A stretch of DNA of 48,877 nucleotides, from the NCBI GenBank assembly GCA_018241505.1, contig JAFEDS010000019.1:1-48877 (forward strand), read 5' to 3'. The translations under genes and the position numbers were made by a program. The notes beneath the pieces are model-generated. The model was not told the origin of the DNA. It made no database searches and saw nothing but the letters and a program-made list of their open reading frames with translations. Positions 42,087 to 48,877 of the stretch are shown here, one piece after another (positions within the stretch are counted from its first letter, which is position 1; every line of letters begins with the position of its first letter). The DNA is from Pseudomonadota bacterium (GTDB lineage: Bacteria; Pseudomonadota; Gammaproteobacteria; Steroidobacterales; Steroidobacteraceae).

Positions 42087-43196
42087 TTACTCTGGTGCTG
42101 CCCAGCGTCGCAGAGCGAGCCGGCGCCACACAACGAACGATGTCGTGAGCAGCAACGTACCTGTCGCGACTGCGATCGGAAAGTAGTAATTCGCTGTGGG
42201 CATCACCGAGGGCAACAGTCCCACCGCCAGGGCCGGCGGGACATGCAGATCGAGGATTCGTAAAATCCCGACACCGACCAGCACGCTGGCGGCCGCAGCG
42301 AATGGCCCCACCCCGAGGAAGCTGACAAAGAAGACGCCCGCGGTTGCTGTGACCGCGCACGCAATCGGAAGCGCAAGAGGTCGGCGCGCCCAAGGACAAA
42401 TGGATGCGTGAGCGAACATCTCAAAACCGATGACAACGAGTGGGGGAAAGAGCACCAACCGCCAACCGTTCACGCAGCTCAGCGCGAGGGTGATGGCTAG
42501 GAATACGGCGAAGAACGGAACCCAGGTATAGCCCGTGGGCGACTCTTCCACGATGTCATCGGCGAGGTCCTCCATCGAGATCGCAGTTGTAGACGGCGCA
42601 CCGTGCAGCTTGCGCCACACAATAGCGACCCCCGCAAGAATGCCGGTGCCGATCAAGAGCGACATAGGATAAGCCCAGCTCGTGACACCCAAGGTGAGCG
42701 GTAGGAGACCTGCGGAGATCGCCGGTGCGATCGGGGACTTCAGCACTGCAATGATGCTCATTGCACTGCCGACAGCCAGCAGCACAGACATGAATCCGTA
42801 GGGCAGATGCCGTGCGATCAGGGTGCCGGCCACCGCTGCAAGCAAGGGCGTCACAATGAGCATGAAGGGTGCCTGCGCCCACGTGCCGTGCGGCCGTTTC
42901 AAGATGTCGTGGGCGAGCGCCCCGAGCTCCGGAAACAAGACGTAGACGAGACCTGTGATCTGCGCGAGCAGCGCGATCAAGGCGATGTACGCAGTGGACA
43001 GGACCTCGGCCAACCAGGGCAGGCGAGAGACAAACGGTCGCACGTGAGCGGGAATGCGCTCGCTCCCGCCCGGGCTGGATTCGATCAGAGGGATCTCCCA
43101 ACAGAGAGCGCAGGCTTTATGTAGCGATGTTGCGCGCGGCCCGTCAACTACTCGAGTTCCACTTTTCGTTGGTTCGGTTTCGCAGCACACCCGCAT
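42087..43196 (-). CDS. HPP-family membrane protein
   Basis: Inner-membrane protein of about 369 residues with two sets of four helices. The HPP signature region is VLFPELGALAHDILKRPHGT, an F-P-E-L-G-A variant, and the second half has LVLFPPLVVIGFEMFAHASI. HPP proteins are implicated in nitrite transport in cyanobacteria and plants; here the role is unknown. The start is uncertain: ATG 43196 lacks a ribosome-binding site and a GTG about 140 bases downstream is possible. It is convergent with the efflux operon. Confidence 0.78.
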   Translation of the reverse strand: MRVCCETEPTKSGTRVVDGPRATSLHKACALCWEIPLIESSPGGSERIPAHVRPFVSRLPWLAEVLSTAYIALIALLAQITGLVYVLFPELGALAHDILKRPHGTWAQAPFMLIVTPLLAAVAGTLIARHLPYGFMSVLLAVGSAMSIIAVLKSPIAPAISAGLLPLTLGVTSWAYPMSLLIGTGILAGVAIVWRKLHGAPSTTAISMEDLADDIVEESPTGYTWVPFFAVFLAITLALSCVNGWRLVLFPPLVVIGFEMFAHASICPWARRPLALPIACAVTATAGVFFVSFLGVGPFAAAASVLVGVGILRILDLHVPPALAVGLLPSVMPTANYYFPIAVATGTLLLTTSFVVWRRLALRRWAAPE

Positions 43197-43275
43197 GTGC
43201 GGGCTGCAATAAAACTGCCCCTGCAGAGGGTCTTCCTCTAAGCGGGCGACAGTCTTCGGAAAATGCGCCGGCCGA

Positions 43276-43878
43276 TCAGGCGCCTCCACTCGAGGGAATG
43301 AGCGACTCGAACGGCGTGCCCGAGAAGGGGGCCTCCGTGCGTTGCTCGCTCTGCGAGCCTGCATGTTTCCCGAGCTGCCACCCAAGCGGCGCCAGTACGT
43401 TCGTCGCCCAGTCCACAGACTCCTGGTCCGTGACGACGGCCAGCGTATCGCTATATCGGTTGAGAAAACCCGTGAGCGCAATGACTGCGAGGACTTCCTG
43501 AATCTGTCGGTCAGTGAAATGCCGCCGCAGGTCCTCGTAGTGCTGAGCCGATACGGCATTCGGCACGCTGCCGGCATCGCGCGCGAGGCGGAGTGCAGCG
43601 CGGTCCGCCTCGGTGAAATGCGTGGAGCGCTCGAAATCCCACAACGCTTGGATGCGCGCGTCGCTCGTGCCGCCTAGATGCAGGCCGTACGCCCCGTGAG
43701 CCTGACAATGCCGGCATCCCGAAGAGAGACTCGCCACCGTAAAGACTTCACCCTTGAGTTCTGCGGAGATCTCACCCGGACCCATGATGACGCGTACGAG
43801 CTGCTGAAACGGCTGCGCAATCTCGTGCCGACTGAAGATCTCCAGGCTGTTGCGGTCGCGATAGGTCGCTTTGCTCAT
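43276..43878 (-). CDS. Carboxymuconolactone decarboxylase/AhpD-like protein
   Basis: Protein of 200 residues. The redox site is SSGCRHCQAHGAYG (Cys-x-x-Cys with a histidine between). Helices and the later ALTGFLNRYSDTLAVVTD pattern fit the AhpD superfamily, closest in feel to YnjA-type proteins. ATG 43878 has GGGGA upstream. In E. coli ynjA neighbours ynjBCD; here the ynjBCD operon is 25 kb away. The last 25 residues are low-complexity. Confidence 0.88.
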   Translation of the reverse strand: MSKATYRDRNSLEIFSRHEIAQPFQQLVRVIMGPGEISAELKGEVFTVASLSSGCRHCQAHGAYGLHLGGTSDARIQALWDFERSTHFTEADRAALRLARDAGSVPNAVSAQHYEDLRRHFTDRQIQEVLAVIALTGFLNRYSDTLAVVTDQESVDWATNVLAPLGWQLGKHAGSQSEQRTEAPFSGTPFESLIPSSGGA

Positions 43879-44496
43879 GGTCGGTCCCCTTGCTCGTGAA
43901 GCTGCGGCTTGCGGGTCGTGCGTCGATACCAGTCGGCAATGTTGCGCCCGATGGCTTCCGGGTGATCCTCCGCTGGACTCGACCTGTCAGGCACTTTCAT
44001 TGCCCACTTTTAAGTAGACTCCGACACGCACGAAAATATTGCGCCGGGTCGGTAGGAATCACCCCAGAAGGGGTACCGAGGGGTGCGCAAGGCAGTCGGC
44101 GGGCCAGAGAGCGTGATCGAAGCCGAGCTGTCGGCCGCGCTCAGGAACGTTGAATCGGACACGGATTCTGGAACGGTCGGTTCAGAGTGACTAGAGCGCG
44201 CTCGTGGTCAGACGTGCTGCGATAAAGCGATCAAACTACCCGATGCGCGCATTCCGTGTGCCCGTGATCAGGAAACCTCGGCCGTCACGTTGCCAGAAAC
44301 GGCTGCCTGGCAGGGTCTGCTTATATGACTATGACCGCGGGCGGTTTGCCGCGATCCTCGTCGGGCGGCGGGGACATACCGGGGATTCCCATCTGTAACA
44401 GAGGGTTCCTCGCTAGCGTCTCAGTCGTAAGAGGCACACCGATTTGTGCCAACTGGCGTGCATGAAGTCCACAGGCAAAAGCCGACTCCGATTACC
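43879..44496. other. Intergenic region, about 600 bases
   Basis: No supported gene. A short frame around 44100-44188 reads GPESVIEAELSAALRNVESD and ends in TGA, but it has no family and a poor start. A small ACCCC/GGGGT hairpin lies near 44060. The promoter of the NDH-2-like gene should be at the right end. Confidence 0.4.
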
Positions 44497-45915
44497 ATGA
44501 AGCGATGCTGCCGATCACATTACGCGAGCGATGAGTACAAAAACTTCGTGATCGTAGGCGGAGGATTTGCAGGCACGAAAGCCGCTCAGATGCTCGAGCA
44601 CACCCTGTCCCCGGAGTGGACCCTGACACTGCTCGACCGGGAGAACTTCATCACGTTCAATCCTCTCCTGCCGGAGGTCGTCGGGGCTTCGCTGCTACCT
44701 GGCCATGTCGTCGCGCCGCATCGACTGATGATTCACTGCAGTCACGTGTGGATGGCACAGGTGACGCACATCGACACCGCTCAGCGCCTCGTACACTACT
44801 ACGGTGAACGACCGGGCACGATCCGCTATGATCAACTCCTCCTTGCGTGCGGCGCCAATGCCAACCTCGATGTTGTAAAGGGCATGGGTGATTACGGCCT
44901 GCCCCTGAAGACGCTGGGAGATGCGCTGATCCTGCGAAATCGCATCATCGCTCGCCTCGAGCAGGCCGAGCTGCAGCCGGATCCACAACATCGGCGCTGG
45001 CTCACGACGTTTGTCGTGGTGGGCGGTGGTTTTAGCGGGGTGGAGACCGCCGGCGAGCTCGTCGACTTCCTGTACGCCAGCCTCAAGTATTACAAGCGCA
45101 TCCGACAGGAAGACCTGCGGGTCATTCTCGTGCACAGCGGTGAGCGGTTGTTGCCAGAGCTGCCGCGCGGTCTCGGCGCATTTACCTACCGCAAGATGCG
45201 AACGCGGGATGTCGATGTTCGTCTAAACGCGCGCGCCGTTCGCGTGACGGACCGAGATGTGCACTTGGATTCCGGGGAGACTCTCGAAGCTGGCACGGTC
45301 ATTTGCACGATCGGAACCGAACCCAACTCGCTGCTGGATAGTATTCCAGCCCTCAAGAACCGCGGAAGGCTGGTCGTCAATCCCGACATGTCCGTTCCAG
45401 GCGTGAAATGCGTCTGGGCTGCGGGTGACTGTGCGGCTGTGGTTAACGCGCTGGACGGGGAAGTTTGTCCACCGACGGCCCAATTTGCAGAGGCCCAAGC
45501 GAAACAACTGGCCGCCAACATTGTGGCACGTCTCAACGGACAGCCAACAGGCGCGTTTCACTACCGACCCAAAGGCCAACTGTCGTCAGTGGGCCACAAT
45601 AAAGCGGTGGCCGAGGTCTTCGGCGTAAAACTCTCGGGCTTCATTGCCTGGCTATTATGGCGTGGGTTCTACCTGCTGCGCATCCCGACGCTGGCGCGCA
45701 AAACGCGACTATTCCTGGAGTGGAACTGGGCGATGTTCTTTCCGCCTGACATCGCGCATCTGGGTTTTAGCCGGACCCAGCGACGCAGCTCGGCATCCAT
45801 GACTGCGCTCGCTACACATCCTCAAGGCGGAACATCGGGTGAGTTGGGTCCCACGAAACGTATCTTCGAAGGCCGCCATGACGGATACCCGAATGGCAAT
45901 GGCCCATTGATTTGA
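44497..45915 (+). CDS. Type II NADH dehydrogenase-like FAD oxidoreductase
   Basis: Flavoprotein of 472 residues. The FAD motif is NFVIVGGGFAGTKAAQML, the NAD(H) motif FVVVGGGFSGVETAGELVDF, and the second FAD contact is VWAAGDCAAV. The family end region has WLLWRGFYLLRIPTLARKTR, which attaches such proteins to the membrane. NDH-2 enzymes pass electrons from NADH to quinones without pumping protons. The start at ATG 44497 is a choice; a GTG at 44446 is possible. The last 50 residues are not conserved. Its stop overlaps an upstream extension of the next gene, suggesting co-transcription with the LuxR-type gene. Confidence 0.9.
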   Translation: MKRCCRSHYASDEYKNFVIVGGGFAGTKAAQMLEHTLSPEWTLTLLDRENFITFNPLLPEVVGASLLPGHVVAPHRLMIHCSHVWMAQVTHIDTAQRLVHYYGERPGTIRYDQLLLACGANANLDVVKGMGDYGLPLKTLGDALILRNRIIARLEQAELQPDPQHRRWLTTFVVVGGGFSGVETAGELVDFLYASLKYYKRIRQEDLRVILVHSGERLLPELPRGLGAFTYRKMRTRDVDVRLNARAVRVTDRDVHLDSGETLEAGTVICTIGTEPNSLLDSIPALKNRGRLVVNPDMSVPGVKCVWAAGDCAAVVNALDGEVCPPTAQFAEAQAKQLAANIVARLNGQPTGAFHYRPKGQLSSVGHNKAVAEVFGVKLSGFIAWLLWRGFYLLRIPTLARKTRLFLEWNWAMFFPPDIAHLGFSRTQRRSSASMTALATHPQGGTSGELGPTKRIFEGRHDGYPNGNGPLI

Positions 45916-45956
45916 GCCGATCCAGTCAACTGTGCTTGCACGAGGAGACTTCCACC

Positions 45957-46685
45957 GTGGCTCCATCCAGAATACGAGTGATGATCGCACACCGGACACC
46001 GGTGGTCTGTGCCGGCCTCGAAGCCGCGCTCAGGGCCCAAGGCGGCGACTTCGAAATCGGTTCGCTTGGCCCGCTGCCCGGCTCGACGAGATTCGAAGAA
46101 TCTCAGATCAAGTCCGATCGCATAGTTGTGATTGCGGACTGCGAGACGGGCATGCAGTTGGCAATTTCCCGGTATGCGAGCAGATGTCGCGTCCTTATCA
46201 TGACTCAGGACGACACTGAGGCGAGCATTCGGCGCGCGATGGAGGCAGGGATCCGTGGTTATCTGCTGCTGACTTCCACTCTGGATGCTGTGGTACGGGC
46301 CATTCGGTGTGTGCACGACGGAGGTACCGCTCTCGACCCGGCCGTCGCGGCGAAGATGGTGGACAGCTTTGCCGGCGATCCACTGACGAGCCGCGAAGTG
46401 GACGTGCTAGGGCTGTTGATGTTGGGGCTCAGTGACAAAGAGATCGCCAAGCGGCTCGAACGGAGCGTCGGTACCGTGAAGACTCACTTGAAGGCGCTGC
46501 GTGCGAAGCTGAATGCGTCCAGTCGAACCGAGGCGGTGGCGATCGCTCAGCGGCGGGGGCTGCTGCCAGGTGCAGTGACAGTCAAAACCGGAAATACAGT
46601 GGAAGTCAGTGGGATTGTCGGGACCGGCACGCGAGCGTCTAACCGCGGGAGCAGCGCGGGCTGGTCAGCGTCTACTTCCAGTTAG
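45957..46685 (+). CDS. NarL/LuxR-type response regulator with degenerate receiver
   Basis: DNA-binding regulator of 242 residues (GTG 45957, with GAGGAG upstream). The LuxR helix-turn-helix is complete: LTSREVDVLGLLMLGLSDKE and IAKRLERSVGTVKTHLKALR. The receiver fold is present, but the acidic pair that binds Mg2+ is replaced by His-Arg (IRVMIAHRTP), and the conserved lysine is missing (GYLLLTST instead of GYLLKD). Only the aspartate (VVIAD) remains. It is therefore unlikely to be controlled by ordinary phosphorylation. No histidine kinase is adjacent. The last 30 residues are Ser/Gly-rich. Confidence 0.88.
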   Translation: MAPSRIRVMIAHRTPVVCAGLEAALRAQGGDFEIGSLGPLPGSTRFEESQIKSDRIVVIADCETGMQLAISRYASRCRVLIMTQDDTEASIRRAMEAGIRGYLLLTSTLDAVVRAIRCVHDGGTALDPAVAAKMVDSFAGDPLTSREVDVLGLLMLGLSDKEIAKRLERSVGTVKTHLKALRAKLNASSRTEAVAIAQRRGLLPGAVTVKTGNTVEVSGIVGTGTRASNRGSSAGWSASTSS

Positions 46686-46722
46686 AGTTCACCCCCCCAT
46701 CCCGCCTGGGGCTGGGGTTGGA

Positions 46723-47265
46723 ATGACTAGCGATCACGTTCGGCGAAGAGGAGAGAATCAGTTGAATTCCGATGAACTCAGAGCCATTCAGGCGCCGCTC
46801 AAGCTAAAATATCGCGGGCAGCCCGAGTCCGCACTCGTCACCTCGCGCGTGAAGGTCGACCTCGATCCTGAAGCACTCACGGTGCGTTTGGCTCCGGGCA
46901 GGCCGAGTATCGCTGGGCTGCATCCTGCAACGGGCGGCACGGCCGAGGTCGCCTGTTCAGCCGACATGCTGCTCGAAGCGCTCGCTGCTTGCGCCGGCGT
47001 GACGCTTCTTGCCGTTGCCACCTCATCCGGTGTCGTAGTAACGGGCGGGAGGATTGTCGTTGAAGGACTGTGGGATGCCCGAGGCACGCTGGCCGTTGAC
47101 AAAACAGTGCCCGTCGGAATCCAGAGCATCAAGCTCTCCTTCGAGCTGGAAAGCTCAGCAGATCCTGCCGCGCGTGAGCGGCTGATTCGTTCGACGGAGC
47201 GCTACTGCGTGATCCTCGGGACGCTGCGAGACTCCACCAGGGTCGAGGTGAGCCTGAAGGGGTGA
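46723..47265 (+). CDS. OsmC-family protein
   Basis: Protein of 180 residues of the OsmC/Ohr superfamily, which reduces organic hydroperoxides with a cysteine pair. Stretches are PATGGTAEVACSADMLLEAL followed by AACAGVTLLAVA, and RLIRSTERYCVILGTL; the cysteines in AACAG and YCVIL are the candidate catalytic pair. The start is ATG 46723; a TTG at 46761 with GGAGAG upstream is possible. It follows the LuxR-type gene by 37 bases and may belong to the same unit. Confidence 0.85.
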   Translation: MTSDHVRRRGENQLNSDELRAIQAPLKLKYRGQPESALVTSRVKVDLDPEALTVRLAPGRPSIAGLHPATGGTAEVACSADMLLEALAACAGVTLLAVATSSGVVVTGGRIVVEGLWDARGTLAVDKTVPVGIQSIKLSFELESSADPAARERLIRSTERYCVILGTLRDSTRVEVSLKG

Positions 47266-47323
47266 CTTGCAACCGGGCGCGCGATCCGGAGTCGAAAGGA
47301 CGGTCGCATTCGGTAGCCGCCTG

Positions 47324-47380
47324 TCAGGGGGCTATCGACCGGACTGTCCCATCCTCGATGAGCTGGAAGCGGCCAACTCA
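47324..47380 (+). pseudogene. Remnant of a MerR-family regulator C-terminus
   Basis: The frame reads YRPDCPILDELEAA, the C-terminal metal-loop signature of MerR-family metal regulators (compare DDRPECPIIEELEE of the intact cueR at 26195). In the neighbouring frame the bases just before it give CQG, like the C-x-G that starts this loop, so a frameshift separates the two cysteines. No helix-turn-helix part is present nearby. Confidence 0.5.
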
Positions 47381-47470
47381 TTGAGGTTCCGCTTGGGGGC
47401 AACGCGGGCACTGTGGCTGTTCTCACGAGCTACTGAGCGAATCGATACGTGAGCGTCTGTCTTGCGTAGG

Positions 47471-48018
47471 TCAGTCGCCGGAAAGCATCGCAAGCAGCGG
47501 CCCATATCCCCGCTCGGCCAGCCGCTCCGCTGCCCCGTTGACGTACGCGGGGTTGAGTTCGATGCCGAGCCCTTCGACCAGCCGGTTCATGAAATTAGCG
47601 AGAGCCGTGATGGCGGCGGCATGATAGAGCGCGATCTCGTTCCAGCCGGCCGCGAAGATCGTCTCGACGTCGCTGGTTGAGATGCTGGCGGGTCACGTGT
47701 CAATCTCTGGGCGTAACGAAACACGGGTCGCATCTTTTCCGAAGCATCCCTGAACTCAGGACTTTCGAGCAGTCGGTTCACAAGCCCGGGCGGCGCACCT
47801 AACCGTTCCGCTGTGGCGGAGTGTACGCCGTAACAGTACCGACATTGGTTGAGGCCCGACACGTATGCTGCGATCAGCTCGCGTTCAAGCACGCTGAACG
47901 GTGACGGGCCACGCCGAAGTATTTCGTGGAGCTGGATGAGCAACCTGCTTGGCTCCGGAAATGCCTTGAAGACCTCCACGAGGCTTGCTTTCGGGGCAAG
48001 AGAGGGGAGATAGGGCAT
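47471..48018 (-). pseudogene. AhpD-like peroxidase-related gene with a frameshift
   Basis: The start (ATG 48018) encodes an AhpD-like protein with the site NQCRYCYGVHSATAERLG. The frame is normal through VFRYAQRLTRDPP, then shifts near 47686-47692. In the other frame the expected continuation DVETIFAAGWNEIALYHAAA and ITALANFMNRLVEGLGIELN follows, and ends at TGA 47471. A single-base loss in the C- and G-rich stretch explains it. It is either a real inactivation or a sequencing error. The restored product would be about 182 residues. Confidence 0.8.
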
Positions 48019-48201
48019 GGCGTGCTCCGATATGCGAATTCAAGCTCTGCGATCAATTACCGGCCAAGTTTCGAATGTTCACTGTGCTCGTCGTACGAGG
48101 TGCCCGAACTCGAAATCGCTGCCGATCTGAGAGATCGGCGCTGAGCTCAGCATTCCATAGACACATATACGTATTCCCGTGCCCACTCGGTCCGGTAGAG
48201 A

Positions 48202-48624
48202 GTGACGCAAACTTGGCTGATCGAGCGGCGCCCCATCTGTGCTATCCCCGTGACCCTGGAAAGTGTTCTCGCGCAAGCCGCGGATGCCGCGCTCATCGTT
48301 AATGAGTCGGGGACCGTGCTGTTCGCCAGCGATCACGCCTGCCAAGCGCTTAAGTATGCCCCAGGCGAGCTCCACGGCCAGAGCGTCGAGCTCCTCATTC
48401 CCGAACGGTTTCGCCTGGCCCACATCGGTCATCGCCTGCGCTTCACGGATGATCGTCGCACACGGCCGATGGGAGCTGGCCTTCAGCTGTTCGCGCTATG
48501 CAAGGACGGTTCCGAGTGTCGAGTGGACGTGAGCTTGAATCCGGTTCAGCGTGGATTGGAGACTCTCATCGTGGTCACGATCCACGTGCGCGAAGGGAAT
48601 TCCCTGACGCTTTCCGTGAAGTGA
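48202..48624 (+). CDS. Single PAS-domain protein
   Basis: Protein of 140 residues (GTG 48202) that is essentially one PAS domain: AADAALIVNESGTVLFASDH, GYxPxELxG-like YAPGELHGQSVELLIPERFR and the later DGSECRVDVSLNPVQR. There is no kinase, cyclase or DNA-binding output domain, and the gene ends near the right window edge. It may be a stand-alone sensor or a truncated piece of a larger histidine kinase or LuxR-PAS protein. Confidence 0.82.
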   Translation: MTQTWLIERRPICAIPVTLESVLAQAADAALIVNESGTVLFASDHACQALKYAPGELHGQSVELLIPERFRLAHIGHRLRFTDDRRTRPMGAGLQLFALCKDGSECRVDVSLNPVQRGLETLIVVTIHVREGNSLTLSVK

Positions 48625-48850
48625 GATAATTGAACGTTGCTCGCCCGACATTTACTGAACGTAGCTTGCAGGGTCAGGCCGGCGACGAGCTGGCACCCTG
48701 ATTGGGACATCAGGGGGAGCAGGGCGGACTCCGACCAAGACTCCCCTGCCTGGACCAGCCGCTAGCGCCCGGAGTCATGTCGCGCGCTGCTGCCAGATTT
48801 CAGGCAAGAATGCGCGCACGTTGCAGCCTCTAGGCGGGTCCCCAATGACC

Positions 48851-48877
48851 TAGCAGGCTGTTGAAAAACCCGGTATT
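48851..48877 (+). mobile_element. IS-like terminal sequence at right window edge
   Basis: TAGCAGG, CT, GTTGAAAAACC, CGGT (48851-48874) is the mate of the sequence at 1-24 on the other strand. The element would extend to the right beyond the window. About 225 bases between it and the PAS gene hold no gene that I can support. Confidence 0.6.

Noticed and set aside
43890-44153. Plus-strand frame of 87 codons after the AhpD-like gene
   Set aside because: No ribosome-binding site, Arg-rich composition and no recognisable motif.
1-48877. CRISPR arrays, prophage or integrative-element genes
   Set aside because: No regularly spaced repeats, integrase, capsid or conjugation genes were seen; only IS-like ends at the two edges.

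Overview
The window is GC-rich, gene-dense DNA, most likely chromosomal, from a Gram-negative bacterium. The evidence is a TonB-dependent receptor, a NodT/OprM-type outer-membrane factor, an LpxR-like outer-membrane protein, a CueR-type regulator and several ECF sigma factors. A gammaproteobacterium is most likely; the genus cannot be told from the sequence alone. I see no rRNA, tRNA, CRISPR array, phage gene or transposase. Both window edges carry the same IS-like terminal sequence (1-24 and 48851-48874, 21 of 24 bases alike), each pointing outward. The window is therefore either a contig broken at IS copies or a segment between two of them. The left copy cuts a metal P-type ATPase gene.

Layout. 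1-1500: an HMA metallochaperone and a truncated heavy-metal ATPase behind a ZntR-like (20-bp spacer) MerR-type promoter. 1700-5600: a DUF4396 membrane protein, a three-gene membrane-protein operon divergent from a LysR regulator, and a YchN-like DsrE protein. 5900-12400: an ECF sigma factor whose 3' end is fused to a DUF547 remnant, a GH15 glucoamylase, an MgtC protein and a TonB-dependent receptor. 12400-18430: a HAD hydrolase and a tightly coupled operon of a small membrane protein, a radical SAM/SPASM-like enzyme and a YnjB-YnjC-YnjD ABC importer ending in a good terminator. 18500-23400: a small TM protein plus ECF sigma, a CBS protein plus ECF sigma, and a convergent operon of a second radical SAM enzyme, DUF547 and an unrecognised small protein.

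23470-26630 is a complete copper module, copZ-copA-cueR, with CueR-type operators. 26787-32255 holds a large FliB/YkgJ-like cysteine-cluster protein, a TVP38 protein coupled to a mercuric-reductase-like flavoprotein, a TetR regulator and an AhpD-like protein. 32539-36648 holds a second CBS paralogue, tandem hairpins, a YiiX-like peptidase overlapping a second full DUF547 gene, and an LpxR-like protein. 36846-42020 is a four-gene tripartite efflux operon (outer-membrane factor, adaptor, FtsX-type permease, ATPase) preceded by one CueR-type and one ZntR-type promoter. 42087-48624 holds an HPP protein, an AhpD-like protein, an NDH-2-like dehydrogenase, a LuxR-type regulator with a degenerate receiver, OsmC, a MerR remnant, a frameshifted AhpD gene and a PAS protein.

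The common theme is metal and redox stress. Four MerR-type promoters of two classes point at metallochaperones, P-type ATPases and the efflux operon, and several thiol or peroxide enzymes (DsrE, three AhpD-like proteins, OsmC) are interspersed. The least explained assemblies are the radical SAM-YnjBCD operon, the radical SAM-DUF547 operon and the repeated association of DUF547 with ECF sigma and CBS genes.
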